This document shows, piece after piece, positions 28,648 to 37,115 of a stretch of 64,000 nucleotides of DNA. Where the stretch lies: positions 591,021 to 655,020 of the forward strand of contig NZ_BRVM01000001.1 of NCBI RefSeq assembly GCF_026011715.1. Reading direction: 5' to 3'. Under the pieces are notes generated by a model. It worked only from the letters and a program-made list of their open reading frames with translations, had not been told where the DNA came from and did no database searches. How positions within the stretch are numbered: position 1 is the first letter of the stretch; every line of letters begins with the position of its first letter. The stretch comes from Cytobacillus sp. NCCP-133 (lineage in GTDB: Bacteria; Bacillota; Bacilli; Bacillales; Cytobacillaceae). Made by a program: the position numbers and the translations under genes.

Positions 28648-29586
28648 TCAATGCTCTTTGCAGGCTTCCTCCAAGTCTCTTATGACCGAATCCACGTCAT
28701 CCCAGGAATAGATGGATGCCCCGGCTGCAAGAGGATGTCCCCCGCCTTTGTATTTTCTCGCAATTTCATTGATAATTGGTCCTTTGGAACGGAAACGGAC
28801 TCGGATTTGATCACTTTCTTCAATGAAGAAAACCCACGCTTTAATTCCCTGCACATCTCCAAGCGTGCTGACAAGAAGGGAAGCTTCGGATGGTACTGCC
28901 TGAAACTCTTCAAGAAGCTCTTTTTTTAGAATCATTATTGCGGCCCCATGCCTTTTCATTTCAAAATTTTGCAGGAGATACCCCTTTAGCTTTACAATAT
29001 TGGCTTTTAATTCGTACATCTTATTAAAAAGTTCGGGCCTTGAGAAATCATAATGAATCAACTCGCCAGCATATGCAAACGTCTTTTCCGTAGTGCTTGG
29101 ATAAAGAAACCGGCCTGTATCCCCTACAATCCCTGCAAACAATAATCTTGCAGCCTCATCATTCAACTTTAAGCCCTGCTTCTTTCCGAACAAATAAAAC
29201 TCATAGATCATTTCGCTGGTTGAGCTTGCATCTGTATCGACCCACCTCATATCCCCATATGGATCTGTATTTGGATGATGGTCAATTTTTATTAGCTTAT
29301 TCCCCCTGCTGTACCTGCTGTCACATATCCGCTCAGCATTTGCCGTATCACAGACTATCACCAATGCCCCAGTGTATGTATCATCAGATATTTCATCAAG
29401 CCGTCTCATATAATGCAGCGTTTCTTCTTCTTTTCCAACCGTATAGATATTCTTCTCAGGAAAGGAAGCTTTCAGGATTTCAGCCAGCCCTCCCTGGGAC
29501 CCGTATGCATCCGGATCGGGACGTACATGCCTATGGATAATAATTGTTTCATATTCTTTGATTTCATCAAGTATCTTTTGTTTCAT
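28648..29586 (-). CDS. nrnA: NrnA: oligoribonuclease / pAp phosphatase (DHH family)
   Basis: Degrades 2-5 nt RNAs and dephosphorylates 3'-phosphoadenosine 5'-phosphate. 312 aa. DHH motifs are visible in order: HRHVRPDPDAYGSQGGL, VCDTAN, KIDHHPN and GIVGDTGRFLY. The C-terminal DHHA1 domain ends in YKGGGHPLAAGA. ATG follows AAAAAGGAGCGCGCC. It faces ytrH-ytrI, and a repeat unit B begins 35 bp upstream of its start. Confidence 0.95.
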   Translation of the reverse strand: MKQKILDEIKEYETIIIHRHVRPDPDAYGSQGGLAEILKASFPEKNIYTVGKEEETLHYMRRLDEISDDTYTGALVIVCDTANAERICDSRYSRGNKLIKIDHHPNTDPYGDMRWVDTDASSTSEMIYEFYLFGKKQGLKLNDEAARLLFAGIVGDTGRFLYPSTTEKTFAYAGELIHYDFSRPELFNKMYELKANIVKLKGYLLQNFEMKRHGAAIMILKKELLEEFQAVPSEASLLVSTLGDVQGIKAWVFFIEESDQIRVRFRSKGPIINEIARKYKGGGHPLAAGASIYSWDDVDSVIRDLEEACKEH

Positions 29587-29621
29587 GGCGCGCTCCTTTT
29601 TATTCGGAATACTTTATCGCT

Positions 29622-29701
29622 GTCTAACGGGCAGTAAGACTCCCACTTCGAGACTCAGAAAAATCATTGGGAGTATTATCAGGAGCCCAACTGCCCGTAA
29701 A
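29622..29701 (-). repeat. Repeat unit B, right copy
   Basis: Starts GTCTAACGGGCAGT and ends ACTGCCCGTAAA (80 bp). It is an inverted copy of 27665-27743 with the same terminal inverted repeats. It occupies the nrnA upstream region. Confidence 0.8.
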
Positions 29702-29713
29702 GGCCCGATTGGT

Positions 29714-29767
29714 TCAACTAACAATCAGCGGGGATAATGCCCCCCTCTGATTGAAGTTTCACTTTAT
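29714..29767 (-). repeat. Repeat unit A, right copy of the inverted pair
   Basis: Inverted copy of 27464-27517 (50 of 54 positions identical). Here A follows B after only about 12 bp, against 147 bp on the left side, where family R sequence intervenes. Confidence 0.85.
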
Positions 29768-29878
29768 TTTTACCACATTAGGGAGGAAAAAGAAAAAGAA
29801 AACACAGTCCGCTTATAGCATTTTTTCAATATTGCAGGTAGAATAATAAGAGATTGTCGAAATTTGGAGGTAAATGAA

Positions 29879-30184
29879 ATGCCTATCCTTGTTATCCTGA
29901 TTGTTCTCTCTTTTTCCTTTTACATTTTCTATAAAGTAAAGTTCTTCAGAAGCAAGCAGCCTGCTGAAAGACAATGGATATCAGCCAAGTCCAGAACAGC
30001 TCTCGGTGCGTTCGTTGCATTTTTCGGATTAAATCAGCTCTTCTTATATGATACAACCGCTTCACTTATTATCGGCATCCTTTTCATCCTGGTTGGGGGA
30101 TTAAGTATTTGGGGCGGAATAAAAGCTTACAAATTTCACATACCTCATGCAGTTAAAGAAGCCGAAGAAGCAAGGAAAAACTAG
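29879..30184 (+). CDS. ytpI: YtpI family membrane protein
   Basis: 101-aa membrane protein with three helices (ILVILIVLSFSFYIFYKV, ALGAFVAFFGLNQLFL, SLIIGILFILVGGLSIWGGI). It matches B. subtilis YtpI (GLNQLFLYDT and the C-terminal GGIKAYKFHIPHAVKEAE). Function unknown. I chose ATG 29879 (MPILVIL), which has GGAGG 8 nt upstream, rather than the in-frame TTG five codons before. It converges with ytoI. Confidence 0.85.
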   Translation: MPILVILIVLSFSFYIFYKVKFFRSKQPAERQWISAKSRTALGAFVAFFGLNQLFLYDTTASLIIGILFILVGGLSIWGGIKAYKFHIPHAVKEAEEARKN

Positions 30185-30210
30185 ATGCTCCTGCCTAACA
30201 AAACTATATA

Positions 30211-30240
30211 AAAAAAGCCGTTTCCATTAGGGACCGGCTT
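30211..30240 (-). terminator. Terminator of ytoI
   Basis: AAGCCG pairs with CGGCTT, and an inner TTCC pairs with the GGGA region. On the minus strand it is followed by TTTTTTTAT. It lies between the convergent ytpI and ytoI, so it may also serve ytpI weakly. Confidence 0.7.
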
Positions 30241-30260
30241 AACACTCTTATATTCATTAA

Positions 30261-31580
30261 TTAGTGCCTGTCGATCAGCTGGCACATCATCATGGCTTTT
30301 CCTACAAGAACCCCTTCATTAAAGACTTCCACATCCACTTTCCCGAACTTCCGCCCAACTTCCAGCACCTTTGGATAGATTTCCAGCATACTGTCTATTT
30401 GCACAGGCTTTATAAAGTAGATTGTCATATTTTCCACTACAAGGTCACCTTTTTTATAGCTCCTTAACACTCTGTTAGCAGCTTCTGAGACTATCGTCGT
30501 AAATACACCGTAAGACATTGTTCCAAGGTGGTTGGTCATCTGCGGAGTCACTTCACAGCGGTAGACATCCTCGCCTTTGGTCTTGCCTCTTGTCAGCACG
30601 AGCTGGTTTGTAACAATATCATCAATGGTTTCACCCACTTGCGGCTGACGCTGAATCATCTGCAGGGCTTTCAGCACATCCTGCCTGCTTACGATTCCTT
30701 GAAGCTTATTCGAATCATCGACGACAGGGAGCAGTTCAATGCCTTCCCAGACCATCATATGGGAAGAAGAGGCTACACTTGTTTTGCCGCCAACTTTCAT
30801 AGGATTTTTAGTCATGACCTTATCAATAGGCGTTTTTGGATCATGGCCCATAATATCCTTGGATGTAACTACTCCCTGCACCTTCAGGTTATGATCGACA
30901 ACCGGAAAACGGCTATGGTTGGTTTTACGGTTGTAATTGAGCCAATCAGCAATCGTGTCGGTTGTTTTCAAGAAGATCGAGTCCTCCAGGGATGTCAAAA
31001 TATCCTCTACAAGCACAATCTCTTTTTTGATTAATTGATCATAAATAGCACGGTTAATCATTGTTGCAACCGTGAATGTATCATAGCTGCTCGAGATGAC
31101 TGGCAGCTGCAGATCATCAGCCAGCTTTTTAACCTGCTCCTCCGTATCAAAGCCGCCTGTTATTAACACCGCCGCTCCTGCCTTCAATGCCAGCTCATGT
31201 GCCTGCGTTCTGTTTCCGACAATCAGCAGATTTCCTGCATCGGTGTATCGCATCATTGCCTCTAGCTTCATCGCCCCAATCACAAACTTGTTCAGAGTTT
31301 TATGGAGGCCGGCTCTTCCGCCGAGCACTTGGCCATCAACGATATTAACAACCTCCGCAAAAGTCAGCTTCTCAATATTTTCTTTCTTTTTCCGTTCAAT
31401 CCTGATTGTGCCAACACGTTCAATCGTGCTGACATAGCCTTTATTTTCAGCATCCTTAATCGCCCTGTAAGCAGTTCCCTCACTGACTGCAAGCGCCTTG
31501 GCAATCTGTCTGACTGATATCTTTTCCCCTACCGGCAATTCATCAATGTATTGTAAAATCTGCTCATGCTTAGTAGCCAA
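30261..31580 (-). CDS. ytoI: YtoI: HTH, DRTGG, CBS-pair and hotdog domain protein
   Basis: 439 aa. Residues 1-60 form a winged helix (KISVRQIAKALAVSEGTAYRAIKDAENKG). A DRTGG domain follows (about 70-185; FVIGAMKLEAMMRYTDAGNLLIVGNR), then a CBS pair (about 195-310; SRFPVVDHNLKVQGVVTSKDIMG, GIELLPVVDDSNKLQGIVSRQDVL) and a hotdog domain like PaaI/MaoC (about 335-439). The start is TTG 31580 (MATKHEQILQYID), with GAGGGTG upstream; the frame starts three codons earlier with a GTG. CBS pairs usually bind adenosyl nucleotides, so a ligand-controlled regulator is a reasonable inference. Targets are unknown. Confidence 0.88.
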   Translation of the reverse strand: MATKHEQILQYIDELPVGEKISVRQIAKALAVSEGTAYRAIKDAENKGYVSTIERVGTIRIERKKKENIEKLTFAEVVNIVDGQVLGGRAGLHKTLNKFVIGAMKLEAMMRYTDAGNLLIVGNRTQAHELALKAGAAVLITGGFDTEEQVKKLADDLQLPVISSSYDTFTVATMINRAIYDQLIKKEIVLVEDILTSLEDSIFLKTTDTIADWLNYNRKTNHSRFPVVDHNLKVQGVVTSKDIMGHDPKTPIDKVMTKNPMKVGGKTSVASSSHMMVWEGIELLPVVDDSNKLQGIVSRQDVLKALQMIQRQPQVGETIDDIVTNQLVLTRGKTKGEDVYRCEVTPQMTNHLGTMSYGVFTTIVSEAANRVLRSYKKGDLVVENMTIYFIKPVQIDSMLEIYPKVLEVGRKFGKVDVEVFNEGVLVGKAMMMCQLIDRH

Positions 31581-31699
31581 GACTTTCACCCTCTACAAAT
31601 TATTCCTATATTTTCATTATAAGGGTAAAAAGGCCTTGATACAATTGGCTTTGGCAAACTTGCCGCGTTATCAGTATCCACTGGGGGAGCCGGCTCCGC

Positions 31700-31948
31700 T
31701 TATCTGCCGAACGAGCGAACTCTCTTTTTAGCAATCATTTGGCGAGTGCGCTTTTGTTCAGCCGCTGCCCTTTTCGGTGTATAAAGCAATGCAGTCAAAT
31801 TCCCCGCAATGACAAACAGAGCACAGGCCAGCCAGCTGATTGCAAAAATCCCTTCCGTACCCCCATTAAAAACTCCAAGCCTTGGTGCTGCATAATAAAG
31901 CATGAACCCGCATAGCAGTAGACAAAGCAAATATCGATTTTTGTTCAT
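31700..31948 (-). CDS. Small hypothetical membrane protein, 82 aa
   Basis: Not recognised. Two membrane helices are visible (YLLCLLLCGFMLYYAAP and IFAISWLACALFVIAGNLTALLY), followed by a strongly basic tail rich in Lys and Arg (KRAAAEQKRTRQMIAKKRVRSFGR) that would lie in the cytoplasm. ATG has AAGGAGGAAG upstream, which supports a real gene. It lies alone between ytkL and ytoI on the same strand. The 31949-32210 gap beyond it holds only the ytkL terminator and AT-rich sequence. Confidence 0.7.
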   Translation of the reverse strand: MNKNRYLLCLLLCGFMLYYAAPRLGVFNGGTEGIFAISWLACALFVIAGNLTALLYTPKRAAAEQKRTRQMIAKKRVRSFGR

Positions 31949-32176
31949 TTTACAGCTTCCTCCTTTATTGCATCCTCTCTAAAATGTATGCGGACAGGCC
32001 AGGAAAATGAGTTGTTTTTATAGAACTGCAGGTTATGGGCTGCCATTTTGCCGGAATCTTTCAATCGTTGATTCTTGTGGACTTTATGTTGATATATAAA
32101 ATTTTTCGTTGATATAATCGGAAGTTTAATTTATATCTTCTTTTTTTATTGATAAATGAATATCCAATCAACTAAA

Positions 32177-32205
32177 AACGCAGCTCCCTATTCCGAAGCT
32201 GCGTT
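32177..32205 (-). terminator. Terminator of ytkL
   Basis: AACGCAGCT (32177-32185) pairs with AGCTGCGTT (32197-32205), followed on the minus strand by TTTAG. Confidence 0.8.
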
Positions 32206-32210
32206 CAAAA

Positions 32211-32891
32211 TCATAATTCGATGGATTCTCCGACTTCCAGCACTTGGCCAACACCATTATCCAGCATACTTGTGAATTTATGCGGGTCCTGCTTGATAGG
32301 AGGGAAAGTATTGAAGTGAACCGGCACTACTTTCTTCGCTCCAAGCAGCCGTGCCGCATAGACCGCATCCTCCGGACCCATTGTAAAGTTATCTCCGATA
32401 GGCAAAAATGCCAAATCAATGGGATGGCGGTCACCGATCAGCTTCATATCGGAGAAAAGTCCAGTATCTCCTGCATGGAAAAGTGTTTTCCCCTCTAAAG
32501 TAATAAGCACGCCTGCTGGCATTCCCAAGTAGATTATCTCTTTATTTTCAGTTTCCAGACCTGTTCCATGGAAGGCTGGCGTCAGTTTAACTCGCCCAAA
32601 ATCAAAATCATATCCTCCGCCAATGGACATACCATGGGCATTCACTCCCTGCCAGCCCAAATAAGTGGCAAGTTCAAAATTAGCAATGACAAGTGAGTCA
32701 TTTCGCTTTGCCAATTCAATCGTGTCTCCCAGGTGGTCTCCATGTCCATGTGTCACAATAATAACATCAGGGGTCTGTTCGTCTGCATTTAAGTCCGTCA
32801 AGCCATTACCGGTAATAAATGGATCAATTAAGATGGTTTTCTCCTGTGACTCAATTTTTACAACCGAATGGCCGTGATAAGATACTTTCAA
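32211..32891 (-). CDS. ytkL: YtkL, UPF0173 metal-dependent hydrolase
   Basis: 226-aa metallo-beta-lactamase fold protein. Metal ligands are in THGHGDH and later in FHAGDTG and the C-terminal VPVHFNTFP. The substrate is unknown. The start is TTG 32891 ([13 protein letters not shown]), with AAGGAG 8 nt upstream, giving the exact length of B. subtilis YtkL; the frame opens six codons earlier at another TTG that would overlap this ribosome binding site. It is divergent from the peptidase gene at 33057. Confidence 0.9.
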   Translation of the reverse strand: MKVSYHGHSVVKIESQEKTILIDPFITGNGLTDLNADEQTPDVIIVTHGHGDHLGDTIELAKRNDSLVIANFELATYLGWQGVNAHGMSIGGGYDFDFGRVKLTPAFHGTGLETENKEIIYLGMPAGVLITLEGKTLFHAGDTGLFSDMKLIGDRHPIDLAFLPIGDNFTMGPEDAVYAARLLGAKKVVPVHFNTFPPIKQDPHKFTSMLDNGVGQVLEVGESIEL

Positions 32892-33056
32892 TTTTTTAGC
32901 TCCTTTCAATAAACATGCTATGTAATTTACTTCAACGAAAAACAGTTTTTTCCTGCCTTCCTTTTTACTATTTACCCAGATTTTTAATCTTTAAAAAGTT
33001 TACTTTTCCTAATTTAATTGCTACGCTCATGGTAACAGCATATAAGGAGGATAATT

Positions 33057-34154
33057 ATGAATAATAGATTGCAAAAACTGTCACAGTGGATGAAGGACCA
33101 TGATATACAAGTCAGCTTTGTGACATCGACTGAAAATGTATTTTATCTAAGCGGTTTCTTTAGCGATCCTCATGAGCGCTTGCTTGGACTTGCCGTATTT
33201 CAGGACGAAGAGCCGTTCCTTGTATGCCCGGCAATGGAAAAGGAAGATGCAAAAAATGCCGGCTGGGTCCATGAAATCATCGGATACAGCGATATCCAAA
33301 ATCCATGGGAATTCATTGAAAAGTCCATACATAACAGAATAGGGAAAATTGGAAAAGCTGCGATTGAAAAAGAACATATGAATGTGGAACGGTATGAAGC
33401 CATCATGAAACTTTTCAACGGAGCTGAATTTGTTTCCGCAGAAGAAAAGCTGAGGAAGCTTCGGATGGTCAAAGATGAAAAAGAATTGGAGATCCTTCGC
33501 GAAGCGTGTGAACTGGCGGATTTTGCCATTCAAACAGGCTGTGCAGAAATCCAGGAAGGTAAAACAGAGCTGGATGTTTTGGCAGCTGTTGAGTATGCCT
33601 TAAAGAAAAAGGGCGTTAACGAAATGTCGTTTTCCACGATGGTGCTTACAGGATCAAACGGGGCTTCCCCGCACGGAACGCCTGGAATGACAAAAATTCA
33701 AAAAGGGGACTTGGTTCTTTTTGACCTGGGTGTGGTCTGGAACGGCTACTGCTCAGATATTACCAGAACCGTTGCCTACGGTGATATTAACGATAAACAA
33801 AAGGAAATCTATGACACAGTACTAAAAGCCCAGCTGGCTGCTGTAGAAAAAAGCAAACCGGGAGTACCTTGCTCTGAAATAGATCTGACAGCTAGAAATC
33901 TGATTGCAGATGCCGGTTATGGCGGATATTTTCCGCACCGATTGGGACACGGACTTGGCGTCAGCGTCCATGAATACCCTTCATTGACCGAAACCAATTC
34001 ACTGCTGCTTGAAGAAGGGATGGTTTTCACCATTGAACCGGGCATCTATGTTCCCGGCGCAGCCGGAGTAAGGATTGAGGACGATCTTGCCGTTACAGCA
34101 GATGGAGTTGAAATCCTAACCAAGTTCCCTAAAGAACTTCAAATCATTAAGTAA
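33057..34154 (+). CDS. pepQ: M24 family Xaa-Pro dipeptidase (PepQ-like)
   Basis: 365 aa. The N-terminal creatinase-like domain (1-130) is followed by the pita-bread catalytic domain. The five metal ligands are recognisable: Asp in FDLGVVWNGYCSDITRT (two Asp), His in HRLGHGLGVSVHE, Glu in FTIEPGIY and Glu in RIEDD. It cleaves dipeptides with C-terminal proline in the family. ATG follows AAGGAGGATAATT. Its stop overlaps the start of the next gene (TAATG). The sequence is closest in memory to the B. subtilis YkvY type. Confidence 0.92.
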   Translation: MNNRLQKLSQWMKDHDIQVSFVTSTENVFYLSGFFSDPHERLLGLAVFQDEEPFLVCPAMEKEDAKNAGWVHEIIGYSDIQNPWEFIEKSIHNRIGKIGKAAIEKEHMNVERYEAIMKLFNGAEFVSAEEKLRKLRMVKDEKELEILREACELADFAIQTGCAEIQEGKTELDVLAAVEYALKKKGVNEMSFSTMVLTGSNGASPHGTPGMTKIQKGDLVLFDLGVVWNGYCSDITRTVAYGDINDKQKEIYDTVLKAQLAAVEKSKPGVPCSEIDLTARNLIADAGYGGYFPHRLGHGLGVSVHEYPSLTETNSLLLEEGMVFTIEPGIYVPGAAGVRIEDDLAVTADGVEILTKFPKELQIIK

Positions 34155-34381
34155 TGAAAAAAATCAAATTCAAATTTGAAAAAGGGATTCTTTTTGTAGA
34201 AGGCAAACCATACGATGGGGATATTACAGGACCATCGGGATGCCCCGCATGCAAAGGGCCGCTCGTGTATTCGGATCACTATGACGCCGTTTTTTGCCCT
34301 GCATGCAATGAATGGAAAGAAAGTGCATGCAGCGATCGGGATTGTGATTACTGCTCAGGCCGTCCAGAGAAACCTATATAA
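34154..34381 (+). CDS. Small cysteine-rich zinc-ribbon-like protein
   Basis: Not recognised. This 75-aa protein has CPAC pairs at Cys30/33 and Cys48/51 and further Cys at 59, 64 and 67, so one or two zinc sites are likely. The N-terminus is a short beta-rich stretch (KIKFKFEKGILFVEGKPYDGD). The start is fused to the pepQ stop as TAATG, so its expression depends on pepQ translation. A strong terminator begins at its stop codon. A structural or regulatory partner of the peptidase is possible, but nothing beyond the coupling shows this. Confidence 0.75.
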   Translation: MKKIKFKFEKGILFVEGKPYDGDITGPSGCPACKGPLVYSDHYDAVFCPACNEWKESACSDRDCDYCSGRPEKPI

Positions 34382-34412
34382 AAATCCGGAGTTTTAGGAC
34401 TCCGGATTTTTT
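34381..34412 (+). terminator. Terminator of the pepQ operon
   Basis: AAAATCCGGAGT (34381-34392) pairs with ACTCCGGATTTT and continues TTTTATTT. The loop is TTTAGG. Confidence 0.92.
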
Positions 34413-34490
34413 ATTTGGATTTTATAAGGTGTAAAGGTCTATTGACTATATTTAGGGTAGGGTTTTGGACTTTTTGCGCTTTCTGGCTAT

Positions 34491-34640
34491 AATTATCGGT
34501 CGATGCTCATTCATTTTATCGGCCAATTTTCATTTTATCGAATACTTCGCTGCATTTATCGGTCAGATTTTCATTTTATCGGTCACTTTCTCATTATATC
34601 GGTCACTTTCTCCTCTATCAGCATTTCAGCGTTATCATGA
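34491..34640. repeat. Degenerate tandem array, about 20-bp unit
   Basis: Seven units of 19-22 bp can be read, with consensus ATTTTATCGGTCANTTTCTC; the most regular are at 34550-34612. The array lies between the pepQ operon and the 3' end of ald. A related array with ATCTATCYGCGA units is near 44800. Confidence 0.7.
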
Positions 34641-34675
34641 TGAATATATCTATCCCCTCTGGTTTTCAGCATGTT

Positions 34676-35797
34676 TTATTGCTGTTCAAGCAATGTCCTG
34701 GTATCTGAATAATCAAGATGATGCGCTTCGGCTACAGCTTGATATGTCACATAGCCATTCAATGTATTGATGCCCTTCATCAGAGCTTCATTTTCAAAGC
34801 ATGCTTTTTTATAGCCTTTATTGGCAATTTGGATCGCATACGGGACTGTTACATTGGTTAATGCGAGAGTAGACGTCCGCGGAACAGCCCCAGGCATATT
34901 GGCAACTGCATAATGTACGACACCATGTTTTTCATAAGTCGGATTAGCATGTGTCGTAATTCTGTCAGTTGTCTCAAAGATTCCTCCTTGATCAATGGCA
35001 ATATCGACAACAACAGAGCCTGAGCTCATCGTTTTGATCATTTCCTCTGTTACAAGCTTCGGTGCTTTTGCCCCCGGAATGAGGACGGCACCAATCACCA
35101 GGTCAGACTCCTTTACAGCTTCTGCAATATTGTAAGGATTGGACATTAATGTTGCCGCTTCTTTTCCGAATATATCATCAAGCTGGCGAAGGCGTTCAGG
35201 GTTCAAGTCAATGATTGTAACTTTAGCGCCAAGGCCTATGGCCATTTTAGCGGCATTGGTTCCCGCTACCCCGCCACCAATAATCGTCACTTTCCCGCGA
35301 TGGACACCCGGCACCCCGGATAGAAGAATACCCTTTCCTCCATATACCTTTTCTAAAAATTGGGCTCCCACTTGGGCAGCCATCCTGCCTGCCACTTCAC
35401 TCATTGGTGTCAGCAATGGCAGGCTGCGGTTTGGAAGCTGTACAGTTTCATACGCAATGCCTGCCACTTTTTTCTCGATCAAAGCCCTGGTCAGTTCAGG
35501 TTCTGCTGCCAAATGTAAATATGTAAACAGAATTAAACCTTCTCGGAAATACACATATTCACTTGGGAGCGGCTCTTTTACCTTCATGACCATTTCCATT
35601 GACCATGCTTCCTCTGCAGTTTGAACAATTTTTCCACCAGCATTTACATAATCTTCATCAAGAAATCCTGATCCTGCGCCTGCTCCGGCTTCAATGTATA
35701 CTTCATGACCAAATTGAATTAGATTTGCTAGACCAGCCGGCGTCATGGCTACTCTATTTTCATTGTTTTTTACTTCTTTAGGTACACCGATGCGCAT
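34676..35797 (-). CDS. ald: Alanine dehydrogenase
   Basis: NAD-dependent deamination of L-alanine to pyruvate, used in growth on alanine and in sporulation. 373 aa. The start [20 protein letters not shown] has Arg15; Lys74 lies in MKVKEP and His95 in LHLAAEP, matching the pyruvate-site residues of the family. The NAD motif is [20 protein letters not shown] follows AAAGGAGATATGCTGA, and a good promoter lies 30 bp upstream. There is no obvious terminator after it; the tandem array starts there. Confidence 0.96.
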   Translation of the reverse strand: MRIGVPKEVKNNENRVAMTPAGLANLIQFGHEVYIEAGAGAGSGFLDEDYVNAGGKIVQTAEEAWSMEMVMKVKEPLPSEYVYFREGLILFTYLHLAAEPELTRALIEKKVAGIAYETVQLPNRSLPLLTPMSEVAGRMAAQVGAQFLEKVYGGKGILLSGVPGVHRGKVTIIGGGVAGTNAAKMAIGLGAKVTIIDLNPERLRQLDDIFGKEAATLMSNPYNIAEAVKESDLVIGAVLIPGAKAPKLVTEEMIKTMSSGSVVVDIAIDQGGIFETTDRITTHANPTYEKHGVVHYAVANMPGAVPRTSTLALTNVTVPYAIQIANKGYKKACFENEALMKGINTLNGYVTYQAVAEAHHLDYSDTRTLLEQQ

Positions 35798-35827
35798 TCA
35801 GCATATCTCCTTTAATAAATAAAATTT

Positions 35828-35856
35828 GTTATATAATTATTCGGTTATTTTTTCAA
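35828..35856 (-). promoter_or_regulatory. Sigma-A promoter of ald
   Basis: On the minus strand TTGAAA (35851-35856) and TATAAC (35828-35833) are separated by exactly 17 bp, about 30 bp from the ald start codon. Confidence 0.65.
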
Positions 35857-36065
35857 TCTTATACCCGTTCAGCATCAAACCCATTCCCGTTAATGACCCT
35901 CGGAGCGATATGATTTAATCTACAGTATCCTATGCCATCTATCACCATTGGGAAGGTTGTCCATTTAGTTCTTTATATAATGGTTTACCTATTTGTATAA
36001 ATTCAAAACCAAAGCAATTGACTCCCGCTTTAAGACTGGAAGACATTTAACAGGTTATTAAGAAC

Positions 36066-36190
36066 AGCACACAGCGCCTTGACCACAAAGGAACGCAGAC
36101 TAAGGCCGCCGCGTCCTGTGGCAACAACTGCATGACCCCCATCCTCCCAAAAGCTTCCGCTTTTAGTCGTTGGATGTTTATGCTATCTTA
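36066..36190 (+). repeat. Repeat family R copy
   Basis: CAGCGCCTTG, AGGAACGCAGACTAAGGCCGC, CGTCCTGTGGCAAC, TGCATGACCCCCATCCTCCC and AAAAGCTTCCGCTTTTAG occur in the same order as in the copy at 52249-52490. Confidence 0.75.
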
Positions 36191-36236
36191 ATCTGAAAAG
36201 AGCTGGCATCGCATTGACAGCTTTTTTGAATACTTT

Positions 36237-36401
36237 TTATTGCATTCTTTCAGTACGCTCCTGGGCTTCCATGTCAAACTGTGCATTTGACTGGTCTATG
36301 ACACCGCTGTTATAAGCATTCATAATTTGGGCACTTACTTCATTTGCACCCTGTTCATCAAAGAAATATGCGGCTTGTGCTTTCGGTTCTCTCTTTTCCA
36401 T
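36237..36401 (-). CDS. Small hypothetical protein, 54 aa
   Basis: Not recognised. Residues read MEKREPKAQAAYFFDEQGAN and then VSAQIMNAYNSGVIDQSNAQF, ending DMEAQERTERMQ. It is soluble, helical and charged. AAAAAGGAG lies upstream of three consecutive ATG codons; 36401 has 9 nt spacing and 36404 has 6, so either is possible. The upstream open part of the frame overlaps the stress-protein gene and is not supported. It diverges from the universal stress protein gene with about 110 bp between, which suggests a shared control region. Confidence 0.6.
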   Translation of the reverse strand: MEKREPKAQAAYFFDEQGANEVSAQIMNAYNSGVIDQSNAQFDMEAQERTERMQ

Positions 36402-36510
36402 CATCATCTGCTCCTTTTTAAAATTTTTATCAGCTTTATTATTGTTCGATTTTTTGTTACAGATATTCAAATTTTGAAGCTGTATAATATAGGTAAAGGA
36501 GGAGATGAAA

Positions 36511-36963
36511 ATGGGCATGAAGTATAAGAACATCTTAGTCGCTGTAGATGGTTCAACTGAAGCGGAATGGGCGTTTAAAAAAGCAATTGAAATAGCTAAA
36601 AGGAATCATTCAAATATGGTATTGGCACATATTATCGATACCAGGACTTTTGCCACTGTAGAAGCTTATGACCGCACAATTGCAGAAAGAGCCGACCGCT
36701 TTGCAACCGAATTATTGGGAAAATACAAAAGAACCGCAATGGATGCAGGCATTGCGAATGTTAAGTATGAAGTCGATTACGGTTCTCCAAAAGTGAAGAT
36801 TCCAAAAGATATTGCTTGGAAACATAATGTGGACTTAATCATTTGCGGTGCTACAGGCATGAATGCAGTTGAACGATTCTTAATTGGCAGTGTATCTGAA
36901 CACATAACCCGCTATGCCCGTTGTGATGTCCTCGTTGTAAGAACAGATAAAGCAGATGAGTAG
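36511..36963 (+). CDS. Universal stress protein (UspA family), ATP-binding type
   Basis: 150 aa. The N-terminus KNILVAVDGSTEAEWAFKKA and the C-terminal GATGMNAVERFLIGSVSEHI fit the G-2x-G-9x-G-S/T nucleotide loop, so ATP binding is expected. ATG 36511 is chosen because AAAGGAGG lies 8 nt before it; the ATG at 36505 is too close. Its function is stress-related by family only. It is followed by a strong terminator, so it is monocistronic. Confidence 0.9.
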   Translation: MGMKYKNILVAVDGSTEAEWAFKKAIEIAKRNHSNMVLAHIIDTRTFATVEAYDRTIAERADRFATELLGKYKRTAMDAGIANVKYEVDYGSPKVKIPKDIAWKHNVDLIICGATGMNAVERFLIGSVSEHITRYARCDVLVVRTDKADE

Positions 36964-36974
36964 CAATATAAATA

Positions 36975-37004
36975 AAGGGCGCTGTTTTGTTTACAGCGCC
37001 CTTT
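36975..37004 (+). terminator. Terminator of the universal stress protein gene
   Basis: AAGGGCGCTGT (from 36975) pairs with ACAGCGCCCTT, ending in TTTTTG, with a loop of seven nt. Confidence 0.9.
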
Positions 37005-37115
37005 TTGAACATGCTCTTAATTAGCTCATTTCTAATGTTGTTTGCTTATAAGTGCTGCCATTTGATTAGATTTATTAGCAATTAATAAGCAGCTATCCTT
37101 CACTAATAACCTGTT

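Larger units (their letters stand above)
35798..36236. other. Intergenic region upstream of ald
   Basis: 439 bp without a gene. It contains the ald promoter (35828-35856) and a family R copy (36066-36190). 35860-36060 shows nothing recognisable. Confidence 0.5.

Noticed and set aside
34491-34640. CRISPR array
   Set aside because: Units are contiguous, degenerate and without spacers, and no cas genes are present.
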